A stretch of 64,000 bases of DNA, taken from contig OX459110.1 of assembly GCA_949775045.1 (NCBI GenBank), positions 11,999,741 to 12,063,740 of the forward strand. Reading direction: 5' to 3'. Source of the DNA: Metridium senile. Its lineage: Eukaryota > Cnidaria > Anthozoa > Actiniaria > Metridiidae. Positions 33,606 through 47,089 of the stretch are shown one piece after another. How positions within the stretch are numbered: the stretch's first letter is position 1; each line of letters begins with the position of its first letter. The notes below the pieces were generated by a model, which was given only the letters and a program-made list of their open reading frames with translations, searched no databases and was not told the origin of the DNA. The translations under genes and the position numbers were made by a program.

Positions 33606-35068
33606 TAGAGTTATACACTACAATCATGTGCAAAATACCTTGGGACATTATCTGGTTTTTATATGAAAGATATTTCAATATCATTTTTCCGTTTCCCCCT
33701 CTACCCCGCGTATCAATGTTGAATTGTGGGAATGTGAAACGGTTGTCATTTGAAAGACCAATCAACATTGCTTAGGGGGAAGGGGGTTTGCAAATCAAAT
33801 TGATAGATTTTGTATATTTTTTGAAACGAAAACGAAAACGCTCATAAAAAAACAATTTTGCACACGATTGTAGTCTAGCCTGCTGACAAACCCCTCTTTT
33901 TTGATTCAAACTACGTCCACCAGATGGACGTAGTTTTTGATTGGTTAAGATCGAAGAATCACTCATCACGTCAAGGTGCGAGACACACATTCACGTCATG
34001 GTGCCATTTTAGTTGTGGTCATATTTGAGCTCAAAATTCGATTTCCCGTGATACACTTACCTAGGTCCGTGGTATTTTATTTACCGTGGTGATACCGGTT
34101 ATACATAAACCGATTCCCCGAGGTAAAAAATTGACCCTGACCATGGGCAGCAGAGTATCGTTCGCGTTTGTATTCGCTTGTAAACTCCGTGTATTTATAG
34201 CTACCAACGGTCGCTCATTTGCTTGCGTTATATGTCTAGCTCCTTTTTCAATCTCGTGATGTTAGTCTATCTAGTATTAAAGGCGGTCGTATGTCACTCG
34301 GATACTAATCGGTAACTTCTTTAATAACGGCCCCCGGAGGTATATAAGATATCTAGTGTTTACTAGGGGGCATAGAGTCAAAAAAGAGGGGTTTGTCTGC
34401 AAGCTCTTCCTTCTTCCCTCTTCTCTCTCCTTCTCTCCCCAAATCCTAGAGCCGCCACGCAGGCTAAGTAATAAATGACCGTTGATAACAATTAACACAC
34501 GGAGATTACAAACATATACAACGCGAACAAGACTGATCAGGCGGCAGCAAATAGGTATAGGATTAATAGATTTGGGACTTTTTATTGTGGCTGCCTAATA
34601 GAGGGTGACCGCAAAAGATTTCGGTAATAGGAACATCAGTTCAGCTCCTGACCCAAACCATTGATCTATTCGACAGGGTGGGTATTCGTACCACGATACA
34701 AGAATCCACTAAACATATCGGTACGGGTTATTGATAGACAAAATAACCACCTAGCATCAGCTAGGTGTTACAGTGGTACCTCTATTAAGCGGTCACCCAT
34801 TAAGCGGTCACCCTCTACTAGACGGCCACAATGAAAAGTCCCCAATCTATTCATACACCTATTCTATACCTCTATTCAGCGGCCAACCTCTATTAAGCGG
34901 CCACTTTGGAAAGTCCCTTATTAGAAGTACCACTGTAATCCCAGCAAAAACTAATACAACATACCACTAGGTTAGAGAGAAGAAGATAGGTGAACATTAT
35001 GTAGGGAAACGCCACAAAACTGACAGTCAACATCTCATTTTTTGTTTAAAACAGCCTAAAAGAACATC

Positions 35069-38000
35069 ATGACTAAAAAGAGTTATTCCAAGATACCAAA
35101 TCATGAAGAGCATCCAAAAACAAAAAGAAGTTTCTTGTCCATTCTAACATTTTCTTGGATGACGCCATTGTTTAAAACAGCATCCCAAAGACCTCTACAA
35201 CAAGATGATTTTCCAGATCTTGTTGATCAGCAACCATCACAATTGCTCTTTGAGAAATACCACGATCAATGGCAAGCAGAGCTGAAAACCAACAACCCAA
35301 AACTATGGAAAGCACTTATGAGATCTTTGGATTGGTCTCTGATATGGAGAATCATAGCGAGCTGTTTTATTTGCATGTTTTGTGAACTTCTTATGCCAGT
35401 GCTCCTCTATTTCCTACTCAAAGAACTCACAACTTTGGAAGAGCAGAACAACAGATCCAGCAATCATTATAAAGAAATTAACTCAGGAAACCATACTACT
35501 ATAGTAAAGAATTCACTCATAAATAATATTAATTTGCCGATAGGAATGTACACTTTGGGCATATCTCTTGCAACATTCACTTTCTACATGTTCATGACTG
35601 AAAGGCACAACCTTGGACTCCTTCAAGGATTTGAATTGATGAGTGGATTAACAAGTTTGGTGTACAACAAGGTAGTGTTTGCAAATGAAGTAAAATAGAA
35701 TTGAGTAAAAATGTGATGTAATAATATCAATGAATATATTCTCAAGTCATTAATGCTGTATGCAGTACCCTGGCGAAGCGCGAGTCGAAAACTAATACCT
35801 CTGGTCGCATCAGAGTTAAGTTTTTATAATATTGCCACTGCCCAGCTGCTATGCTCAATGTGTTGAGTAATACTATCGTTTGTAAAAATACATTTAGTCT
35901 CTTGTTGGGATTTTTGCTCTGACTAGGGAGTCTTTGAGCGATTTGTTCCTCTTGTAAGAGACGAATGGTGGATCAGGAAAGATCCTACTTAGGTTCTGGT
36001 TGTTAGAGATAAGATGCCAATACTTCATAAGAATGTGTTTGATCTTCGGTACGGCTGGATTATACGTTGTAATAAACGGTAGTAGCTTTTGTGTTGATGT
36101 TGTTTTGTTACTTTTAAGCGCTTCGTGCCTTCCAGTAAATCTTACTTCTGATAGAATCTTTGAGACAAAATCTTTTGGGTATCCTCTATTATAGAGGCGT
36201 TCCGCAAATGTGCTTTTGTCGTTCTCAAAGGACTCAAGAACAGAGTTGTTGCGAAGTAAGCGTAATGTTTCTCCTTTAACGAAACCCTTTTTAACACTCA
36301 AAGGGTGGCGAGATGAGAAATGTGTATATTGGAATGTTTCTGTCGGCTTAAAGTAGGTTTTAACATCTAAGATCCCTGTGTTAGGGAATCTAGGTCCTTT
36401 ATAAACTGTAATGTCGAGAAAAGTGGCAGATTGAGAAGATATTTCGAGTTCCATGCTAAACTTCCGGTCAAACCGGTTTTTGTTCTGGGTGTGTTTGTTT
36501 TGATGGTTTCACGTGGCTCAGCGGAGTGTGAAATGTCAAAATATTTAGCGATCGAAGTTGAACTCAAAAAAATATATTCAATTTCGGTAAATCATTTTTG
36601 TTTACTGCTTTCTGGTTCTGGTTCTGGAAATTTAACTTGTTTCACGGTGAACTGTCACAAAAGAAAATATAAAACATCGATTGTCATTGATCATAGAGAC
36701 CGAAGTAAACGAGGAGAGTGATGTTTCGTCTCTCTTGTGCCTAAAATGTCGCAGAAATCTGGAAAAGTTTGAAAGGCAAAAGAATCATACATATTTCAAA
36801 AGTGACTCGAAGAAACATCATCTACTAGAGTCAAAAAGGTATCACAGGAATTCACCATCAAGTCCGTCAAGAAAGAGATCCTCGACTACAACAAAGCCAA
36901 GATCGTCTTCTCTTTTGAGGAAATGAAAGAGTGTGTATTCTTGTACAGGTTTTAACTGTGAGATTTCATTAAAATCAGTCAGGGCAATTCGATTGCATTT
37001 CTAAATGCTCGATCAAAAACAGTATAACATTCTTTCGCTTCCGCCATTTTGATTCATATGACAAACACATGCTTAAAGTGCTAGTCTTACGAGTATGACA
37101 CAATTTCTAAAAATTATACCTTTTAAAACTTCAGATGATGGTTATATCACTGTTCAAATTTTATTTTCATACGAGTCCGGGAAGTTGCTGTATTTAGCGT
37201 CTGAAGTTCGGCACTTTGCGTCCGCCATTAATCGATCGCGTTCTTCTGAGCCGGCCTGTCATTAAAGGAAGTGACGTCATATGCTTAACGCTCGAATGTT
37301 CATTGCTACTAAACCTCTGTTATTTATATTGTGCGATGGTTATAATTCATCAAATGTTTCATTGATTCTTGAATATTTTTACGTCCAAACTCTAAAACAT
37401 GTCTCCTACAATATGTGTTGTTCAAGTTTGGTCGAATTTGTCTTACAATAGCGCCGAAATTTCAATTCATTTCAGTCAATAGACTAAATATGAACAAATC
37501 GGATTTGCCCGCACAAAAATAGAAAACTTTCGCAAAGGCATTATCTGCTTGATTCATTTCAAAAGAGACCAACTAACAAGGAATGTTTACATCGAGGGAT
37601 GCAAAAGGCAATTCGTAACTGAAACGAGAGTGTCTAAAGAATGGAACTTACTAAAGAAACTCATCAGTAAAGAGCGCTAAACTATGCATCATTGTCATAA
37701 AAGCTTGCCCTACGTAAAGCAAAAGTGACAAGCATTTGTTGTATCTCGTATTTAGATTTATTGTTGTTTTTTATCTTCATTATTTCATCAAAAACGCTAC
37801 ACTCCTTTTGATATAAAGAGCTCAGTTTTTTTACTTCCAAAATGTTATGAAACTGGATTTGTTTTGAGTCAGTATGTCAGCCTACGTAAGGTCAAAATGG
37901 AAATCATTCCAAATCAAATAACGTATGTTTTACTGATCTAAGAATATGTATTATAAGTTACAGAATTAACTAACTAAACAACCTATAAAACTATTCGCAG

Positions 38001-41000
38001 AAAAAAAATAAAGACGAAAACTTTGAGTTTGTTTATGAAATGAACGCTCTTGGATGCCAGTATAACTAGTAAGCACATATTGCGAGTTGTCAGTGTGGCA
38101 TTTTATCTCGACTGTTTTTAATACTGACTAGCTTCATGAACGTGCATGGAAAACTGATTTTAACGATTAACAAATTGAAAGAGCTTGCACTTGTGATTAA
38201 AAAGCTACATAATTTTTAGAATACTCTAGATAGATTACTTACTTTTGTATACGCTGGTTTGGTTAACGGGCGAACAACGGCATGCAAACTATATATGAAG
38301 TAACTTCGGTTACAACACAAAACGAACAAATCAAGACAACAATTCTAGCACAATAAACGTCTTTTAATGCTTATTCAATACACCAATCAGGCTATGCAGT
38401 GTCCTACATCTTTTCCCTACAATGATCGTTATACAGCGACTATACTCTTGATGTTCTACACAGAGAATATGGGAGGTTTTTTTGTGACGTATTTTGGTGG
38501 CGTGTACACAAGCTGGCCGATGTTTTATGAAACTATCGGCAAAGTGTAAAAAGTGCAGAATTATTTAGTCTTTTTCGTATTAAGTAAAATTTTGAACATC
38601 AAGATAGCAAGTTTTAGGTATTTTACTTTATTTTCCAAATAAATTTATTGATATCTCAATTATAAAACTGAGTTTACACAGTTTTTGAGTCTGTCACGAA
38701 GCCTACAAGTCCTTTTTGTCACGTTCGCCATATTGAAATTCAGTCGTACAAGACACATTCGTGTAAATTTAAAAACATTTACTTCACTTAACAAACAAAA
38801 TTAACTTCTTGAATTTGACTTATGTATATTACCTAACTGCTTTGGATGACCGGTGAAAATCCGATGGCATTTTGTTATGATTTGTGAAGATTTTTTTTTT
38901 TGCTAATTCATTTCACGAAGATGGTGTGTTGATATTTTTCTTTCTTTTTCCGTTAGTAGCATAAAATGTCCTCAAGTCCTATTCATGTGACAGATTGTGC
39001 ATTTGTTTTTCCACTGTTTCTGATTTTTGAGAATCACAACATCGTTTTAGGCAATTTTTTTCATCAAAACATGATAAAGTTGGCATCGATGCGAACAAGT
39101 GCAAGGCGGTCAGTTTGACGGCCAGACTCGAGCCTAGGCCAGTGTGTGACGTCAAAAAAAGATTCCATAAAACCTCCCATTTGCACTCGCAAAATAAACA
39201 TAAAAGTTCATGATAAATTTTTAAATATACTGATAGACTTACTAAAGATATAACTTGTAATTGATTATGAATTGCAATTAATGATTTTATATTGATTTCA
39301 TGGGTTCCCGTAGTTGTTTTTGTTTTTAGTTTCGACTCGAGCTGTTGATCTACAATAGCATAATCTTCTCTTGATTTTTTTTTACCATCGGCTCTAAATC
39401 ACTTTCAGACTTCTATCAAGTAGTTGATGATGTTGTTCCATACTTTTTTTCGTCTTTTTTTGCGTGATAATGGTATAAAACTCGCATCAAAAGAGCACGC
39501 TACTTCATATAAATATTAGTAAGGAACTTCAACTTCAAAAGCGTATTCCTCTGCTTGTTCTTCTGTTGCTAGCGGCTCTATATCGTCATCAGACATTAGC
39601 TCAGTAGTCGATAATGTTGTTGAGAGGGTCTCTTTGTATTCTTCGCTTAGTAATGATGAAAAATTCTCATCATAGTCATCCAGAACAGACGCCATTTCAT
39701 ACAAGTATTACAGAGAAATGTATTTCGACATGAAGCGTCTTGAGCATATGACGTCACACATTTAAATGTACAACCGCTGTACAGTATCAAGATCGAGTAA
39801 TGGCGGACAAAATTTTAGCGTTTTTGACAGCAATTTTTAGGTGCAAAAAAGTTTTTTTTTGGCATAATTTTTTTGTCACTATCCTTTTTAGGCATATATT
39901 TAAGGATAGCATACTAAAAAAGTGCGAATTTTGCACCTTGATTTTCGTAAGACTAGCACTTTAAACCGGTTTTCTGTCCCTAGGGACAGCTCATTCAAAG
40001 CTCATCCAATAAGCTTTCGTGTTATATTTATCAATTCAAAGCTCATCCAAAAAGCTTTCGTGTCATATTTATCTCACCCGGTAAGGCCTGGGAAGGAATA
40101 CAATAAACAATCAACGTACGAGTTCAGATCTTGAACTGAAAGAACTCAGAATCTCAACGGATGCGACCAGAGTTATTATTTTTCGACTCGCGCTTCGCGC
40201 TCGCTATAGTACCAGACGGAAAATAATTCCTCTGGCAACCAGGGTATGTATGCAGTTAAAAAGCAAATCAAACACGAGTTAAGTGTTAAGGGAAGAACGA
40301 CGCGAAGTGTTCTGACTATCCAATTCCCAAGTGCCTCATAACTGCATAGAAAGGAAATTTTCTAGTTCAATTATAAACTCAAAATTGATCAACATGCAAA
40401 CGCATGTGCTGTATGCTCTTATAAAGCGCGGCCTCAACCAATCAGAATGCGTGATTTATAAGTTATTTATAATGCGTCGGATAACATCCTCATGATCATG
40501 CAACATCAAGTCACATGTCATACAATGGTGCGGTATTACATATCATATCTCACGCCTTCAAATGTCAAATGCCACATAATTATTGTAAATATGTTCAGTT
40601 GGGCTAATAGTTTTATAATAAAGTTGATAACTAGAAGTTTAACTATCATTTTATGATATTTCGGATGACCTCCGTCATCCATCATCAGATTTTAATGATT
40701 TGCATAAATTACAGTGTCAATACATGTTTGCAGTCTCATGGGACTGGGTCAGTGTAATTTAAAAGTTTCAGTGGGACTGATTGTCCTTGTTCGTTCAAGT
40801 CTGATTTTTGATCTTTGATTAGCAAGGCCTCCGCTATTTTTCCTTTTTGCCACCACGAATATTGGTCTCCAATTATGTGTGTCTCTTAAATTAAACTGAC
40901 CCAGTCCCATGAGACTGCAAACATGTATTGACACTGTAATTTATGCAAATCATTAAAGTCTGATGATGGATGACGGAGGTCATCCGAAATATCATAAAAT

Positions 41001-44000
41001 GATAGTTAAACTTCTAGTTATCAACTTTATTATAATATCTTATGTTATATCACGACTGAAAGGCTGTGTAATATGTGAATCTATTATTTGTAAATCTCAT
41101 CATATGTTACAGCTTCACGTTGAGGTCATGCCATGCCATGTCATGTCAGAATTGCTAATATTGCTTTTATATCCTGGCTATTTTATTAATGATATCAATG
41201 TGTTTTATTTGCCAGATTGTTACAACAAGACGTCATCTTCTTGACAGATTTGCATCAGGACACGTTATAAATCTGGTTTCAAAAGATCTAATACCATTCC
41301 TGAGTGTAATGACCTTTGCTGTTAATTTAACAGTTTACCCATTTCGAGTACTGGTTAGTATACTTCTCATGTTGAAACTAATTGGGGCTGAAAGTCTGGT
41401 AGCCTTGGCCTTTCTTGTCGTTCTGTACGCATGTATAATTGTATGTGGTAAGATGCTGAAAATGTTAAGACATGAGATAATCAAGAAAACTGATCAACGC
41501 ATCAAACTGGTGACTGACGTCATAGCTGGAATAAGGTTAATAAAGATCAATGTATGGGAGACACTAATGGAAAAACTTATTGGCGAAGCACGAAGGTAAG
41601 AGATACCTTGACAATGTTTGGTCATAATCTAACCTATTTTAACCTTTACATATTGCATTTTTACAGGCAAGAAATTCATGCTATATTCAAGAGCAACATA
41701 TTGAGAGGTGTTTCCTATACTCTCTTTAAATCTTTCATCAATATTGCATCGTTTTTAGTGGTTACCACGATGGTTTACACCGGACAGAACATAAACCCGA
41801 CGAAGATATTCACTCTTATGACATTTCTCTCCTCCCTACCAGCTTCTTTACAACAATTCTGGCAAGCCGTAGAAGCAGCATCTTTTTCAAAAGTTGCTAT
41901 TGAAAGAATCCAACATTTCCTTTTGCTTGAAGGTGAAGTTTTTAATGAGAAATTGCACATTAAAACCGGTGCATGTGAATCAGCAAGCTATGATGAAAAG
42001 ATACAGCTTGATTCTGGAATACCAAAAGTCATGCTGAACAATGTCAGCTGTCAGTTAAATGACACTGAACCAATGGAGAACAAAGGGAGTAAAGTTTCAC
42101 TTTTAAGCAATGTAAACATTGAGATAGTTGGACCCCAATTGATAGCCGTGATTGGAAAAATAGGATGCGGCAAATCATCACTACTCAATATTCTTCTTAA
42201 AGAACTTCCTCTTACTCAAGGAGAAGTCAAAGTTAATGGTACAATCGCATTGGTTTCTCAGAAGACTTGGCTGTTTACTGGAACTATACGAGACAACATT
42301 ATATTTGGCAAGGAATTTGACGAAGAGTGGTTGAACGAGGTGCTTCGAGCTTGTGCCCTAGATTCGGATCTCAAAACATTTCCTCAAGGTGATTTGTCGT
42401 TTATTGGAGAACATGGCGTTAGGCTTAGTGGAGGTCAGCGAGCAAGAGTTGGCTTGGCTCGTGCAGTCTATCACAATGCAGATATATACCTTTTGGATGA
42501 TCCACTGAGTGCCATAGATTCCAAGGTTGGATCCCATGTTTTTGAACAATGTATCAAAGGACTACTCTGTAATCGACTTAGAATTCTTGTCACGCATCAC
42601 ATTCATTATCTAGAATCCGTGGACAGAATTGTAGTTATGGAAAAAGGTTCCGTTCTTCAACAAGGCAGCTTTGAGGAGGTATGCCTATCCAATACCGCCC
42701 TAGAAGAATTAATGAATAGCATACAAGATGGAAAAACGACAACTGCAGAAGCTGGACAATCTCTTTTACATAACGCAGAGGAAAGTCTAAAGTCCAAGAT
42801 TGAAAATACCGAAGATGAAGGTCAACAGGAAGAAGATAGAGCAGTGGGAACTGTTTCATTCAAAATATACTGGAATTACATGAAATCAGGAAAAAGCACC
42901 TTTGGACTGATTGTTCTACTGCTCATATCCATACTCAGTCAAGGTACGTATGTCCCAAATTTAAAAATTTGATCACATGACCATGAATAGTTTTTTTCTA
43001 ATTAATATTGTAAATTTTAAATGAAAATCAGTTATAATTTAAAATAAAGCTGTGGTATATGACTAAGTGTAATTGAAAACAACTGTTCTAAAAACAAACA
43101 AATTTCCATTTATAGTTTCATCGAATGCGTCCTATTGGTGGCTGACATACTGGACCACAATTCCCAAACAGCATCAGAAAGACACTGTCAATATGTATAT
43201 CTATTGTGGGCTGACAATAAGTACGCTTTTATTTTTCTTCTTAATGACTTCTGGGATACTGTCGGTTTGTCTGAATTCATCGAAAGAGCTTCACAAAAAG
43301 ATGGTACTTTGCATACTACAATGTCCTATCCGTTTTTTTGACACCAATCCTGCTGGAAGGATAATCAATAGATTTGCGAACGATACAGCTATTATGGATG
43401 ATACCTTGGTTCAACAAGTGTTGCCTACTGTCATTTCTATTGTTACAAATGTGTTTGTACTTATAAGTGTGTCCGTCTATAGCCCTGTGATGACATTACC
43501 ATGTATTCTAGTATTTGTTGGTGTAATGTATATAATATGGTATTACTTGAAGGCGTCAAGAGAAGTGGAAAGACTGAAGGCACTTAGTGCAAGTGTCCTG
43601 TATGAACATTTCGTGCAGACATTCAGTGGAGCAGATGTTATCAGGGCATTTGATGCAAGCAAGAAACAGATGTGTCACATGTACAGGTACTAGCTTTTTT
43701 CCGGTTGATTGATAGCTTAACTCATTGTCTGGGAAGTTGTACATGTATTTATGACAGAAAATGAACTATTTTTATTTTTGCTAGGTAGATTGTTTCTATG
43801 ATGCAGTGGATTTTCGGGTTATTAATTGCTTTAATCGCTTGTCGTTTGGTTCGTTTATTGATTGATATGCATGTTTGTTGTTATAGGTTTCAAGACAGTT
43901 ATATCCGTTCTTTTATGTTATCCCTGGCTTGCAAATTTTGGGTAATCCGCCGTATGTGTCTGATGATAACTACTTTCATATTGGTTGTTTCGTTTGCATC

Positions 44001-45066
44001 TGTATTGGTGGCTAAAGATAGTGGTGAGTATAGAACTCTCGGTCGCTTGAAAAACACAAGTTTCTTTTAATTGATGATATTATAGTATGTATTATAATAT
44101 ATAGGCAATGTTTTCGACATAAACGTTTGATTTTAATTTTCAGCATCAGCGGGACTTCTTATTTTCTATGCAATACAATTTGCACAAGTGTATTATCTCG
44201 CGGTCTGTGGTGCAACTACAGAAAATGCCATGACTTCTACTGAGAGAATTATTTGTTACACCCAACTAGAAAAAGAACCTGGATATAAGTTTCCTGGTAA
44301 GCCACCTCCAGGATGGCCCAAAGATGGATCGTTATCTTTCAATGATGTTACTCTGACCTACTATCCAGGTGGATCCCAAGCACTGAAAGGTATCAATATG
44401 ACCATTGATAGTGGTGAAAATGCTGCAATAGTCGGGCGAACAGGGGCTGGGAAGTCTTCAATTATGTCGGCCATATTCCGTCTTCCCCAGTCCACCTCTG
44501 GATCTATCGTTATTGATGATGCAGTCATTGAAAACCTTAACCTTAAAGATAGCCGAGTTGCAGTTGGTTGCATCCCACAAAATCCATTTCTCTTCAAAGG
44601 AAGTATTAGGTTCAATTTGGATCCCTCTGCAAAATACTCTACCAATGATCTCTGGCATGCACTTGAACAAGTGCAACTCAAATCGTTAGTGACATCGTTT
44701 CCACAAGGGCTCGAGCACACTGTTAGTGAAGAAGGGAGCAACTTCAGTGTTGGAGAGCGGCAACTGTTCTGTTTAGCTCGAGCCCTACTACAAAATCAGA
44801 AGATTGTCATACTGGATGAAGCTACAGCCAATGTAGACTTTACGACTGATCAGCTCATCCAAGACACTATAAGACACAATTTAAAAGAACAAACTGTGAT
44901 TGCAATAGCTCATCGGCTGGACACCGTCCTCGACTATGATAAAGTTATTGTTGTTGAGGACGGCAAAGTTGTAGAAGTAGGCAAACCATCTGATCTTATT
45001 GGTGATCCTAACAGTAAATTTGGCTGTATGTATCAAACGTATAAAGCCACAAACTCTCTTGAATGA
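35069..45066 (+). CDS. ABCC (MRP4-like) transporter, copy 2
   Basis: Tandem paralogue of the gene at 19724 with the same six exons, phases and sizes: 35069-35671, 41216-41595, 41667-42943, 43116-43686, 43887-44023, 44144-45066, giving 1296 aa. All Walker A, signature and Walker B motifs are intact in both ATPase domains, so it should be functional. It differs from copy 1 at about 28 residues, many in tight clusters of amino-acid-changing substitutions (residues 230-234 in exon 2; pairs in exons 4, 5 and 6). The upstream 350 bases, including a probable 5'-UTR splice acceptor ending at 35054, are nearly identical to copy 1, so similar control is expected. Intron 1 carries a private TTAA element. 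The substrate may differ from copy 1; that is inference. Confidence 0.93.
35770..37072 (-). mobile_element. Penelope-like element fragment, copy 2
   Basis: Orthologue of the insertion at 25033-26580. Here the minus-strand frame 36454-35894 is open for 186 codons and encodes the C-terminal part of a Penelope-type reverse transcriptase (LDITVYKGPRF, YFKPTETFQYTHFSSRHP, RLYNRGYP). The RT catalytic aspartates lie upstream and are missing. The element resumes after the TTAA insertion at about 39965-40200. Confidence 0.78.
37077..39960. mobile_element. TTAA-flanked DNA transposon private to ABCC copy 2
   Basis: The ends are perfect 16-base inverted repeats, AGTGCTAGTCTTACGA, flanked by TTAA (37073-37076 and 39961-39964). 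ABCC copy 1 has the unoccupied site GCTTAAACCGG near 26332. Inside the ends lie further imperfect inverted blocks: TCCGCCATTAATCGATC near 37230 against its complement near 39790, and GTGACGTCATATGCT near 37270 against 39750. A minus-strand frame at 39704-39516 encodes a short acidic peptide (62 aa) that might be a transposase N-terminal remnant, which is unproven. The TTAA duplication suggests piggyBac-type mobility. Confidence 0.88.
40612..41035. mobile_element. Foldback MITE in ABCC intron 1, copy 2
   Basis: Orthologue of 26995-27418, with the same CTGATGA-hairpin-GAAA motif in each arm. Confidence 0.8.
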
Positions 45067-45595
45067 AATTAACTTGATAGTGAAAATACGAACGTTTATA
45101 GTAGCTAGCTCATGCCTCCATAAAGATTATAAAAAATACTTTCTGATTATTACATTCTAAAAGTGTAGATTGAGAAATCAAGGGATAAACTTTAATTGTT
45201 GTACGTCATGTAGTCTTAGTTGAGTTTTTTTCTGTTTGGAAATTGGCGGATGTGACCCTAGAATACCGGATAAGATTTGTTTGACAAGCATTAGCTTGGA
45301 TACCGAAGAGTTCACAATCTGATTTCAAAGTGACGGGGATACTTATCATCCCTTTTAGAGGTTGAATTGCATATGTTTTGCTCCCGATCGTTCAGTTAGG
45401 AAAAGGACCACTAACAGAGTATATTATCTCTTATTAATCCCCTATATAATGCTGCTTTTCAAGATATCAGTTCATTTTGTCATAAACGTAAGGCGTTTGA
45501 TATCAGTATCTTTAATACTATTACAATTGAAAACAAACTAGGCAAATTTATTACTCAAATTGGTTCCTCTTAGGGGTATAATGGAATCGCTACCA

Positions 45596-46026
45596 CACCC
45601 ACCAGGACTCAGATCTCTTTGAGGGGTCAATTTAAAGCATTTTGACGAGCATCTCTACCCCATATGATATGGTCTCACGGGGAAATGAGTGATCCACTTG
45701 AATAAATTTTCCGTACACAAAATAAATTTTACCGGGAACAAAGGAGTGAGTGTCACACCCATTCCTTTGTTACCGATAAAATTTATTTTAAGTTAAAGTC
45801 TATTGCATGATATATAGTGATCAATTTTATTAATATGCCATCTAGTATGAGATTTTATTGAATATTATGTCATCTCTGACATCAAAGGCTATGATAATGT
45901 GAAACAAGTCCACGTTTTTCATACACAATGGAAACAAGAGATGTCTAGGTGATACAATAATCAAAAAGGAATTTATTGCATGATGTTGTTTTGTTGATTG
46001 GGAAATACTACCATGTAGTATACTAG
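45596..46026 (+). repeat. Truncated start of a third tandem unit
   Basis: Matches 31994-32560 (and 15740-16080) up to the phrase AGTATACTAGTT, where homology stops abruptly at about 46026. This marks the right edge of the ABCC tandem array. Confidence 0.8.
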
Positions 46027-47089
46027 TTTTAAGGGAAGAAATTAAATATATTTTCAACTTAAGTAAAACATTTTAAAAGACTAGCAAATTCATGTTTTAG
46101 GATATTAATGTCAAGTCGGAGACTAGAAGTCTGACCATGATTGTCATAAATGTCACACTACCATTTAGCTAGGCAGAAAATGGTTTAATTAATCGTTCTA
46201 TCTCCACGCGGGACTCAGGTTTCAATACAAACTTGTGGTTATGTTTATTCTTGCAATTCATGGTCGATCTTCTAGTCAAAGAAACTTTCTCATTACTTAT
46301 TATAGTTTAGGAAAATATAAGGATTGGCTGCCCACAATTACATGACTTATCTCACAACGATAATTCAGTATATCCCTAAAATTAAGAGGCAGTACTAGTC
46401 TCGGTAAAAGCGGTCCACTGCATTTCGGGTCAGAAAAAAGTTTGCCCTCAAACTTTTACCATGAAATGGCACATACCAGTGAGTAATCACAAGCACTTTG
46501 GTTTTTCGAAATTCCTCAAAATGATTTTTTTACAGCGCATTTCTCCTAGACCACCGTCTTCGCTAAATTTGCATCTATCGTCAACCCAAAGTTACACATT
46601 TTCGGCACCTCACAACTCACAAAATATTAAACGCTTGACCAAACTTTTTTATCCAAAGCTTGTACATTTATTGAAGTACAAAATTCAAAAACAATTTTGA
46701 ATATCAAGCAAAAGGGAAAGAAGGCACCATATAGTTAGTAATACGTGTTTTCGGCTTTTTTAAATTATTAAAAAATACCCCTCACTAAGTAGCTTATTTC
46801 TCGCAAGTCCTGCACGATAAACTTTCAATTTTTATTGCAAACCACTAATCTAATTAGGTTGGTTAAGGTAGATTTATAAAAACATTTTGCGGTTTTGATC
46901 TGTACTCTGTACAGCAACCTGGAACTTTCTGTGATTTTTACAAATTTGATGCATGAAATATGCAAATTAGGCTGGGAAAAAATTATAACTAAACGTTATT
47001 ATTACTCGGATTCCTGTGGAACCCAGAGTTTAGGTTTCTGCTTTCTTCGTCTTCGCCAATTTGCCGCGCACGCGCACACGGGTATGGTC
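46027..47089. other. Intergenic DNA, nothing recognised
   Basis: AT-rich unique-looking DNA between the tandem array and a Penelope-like remnant. No gene or repeat is supported. Confidence 0.5.

Larger units (their letters stand above)
31994..45595 (+). repeat. Tandem duplication unit 2 (contains ABCC copy 2)
   Basis: Starts with the same CACCCACCAGG phrase as unit 1 and ends where the third copy of that phrase begins. It is 13.6 kb against 16.3 kb for unit 1; the difference is made up of private insertions. At 32238-32530 a stretch with TTTATTGNATGATGTTG is itself duplicated within the unit. Confidence 0.85.

Noticed and set aside
38367..38549. Plus-strand 60-codon frame in the TTAA element
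   Set aside because: It lies in subterminal inverted-repeat sequence with no recognisable domain. There is no support as a gene.
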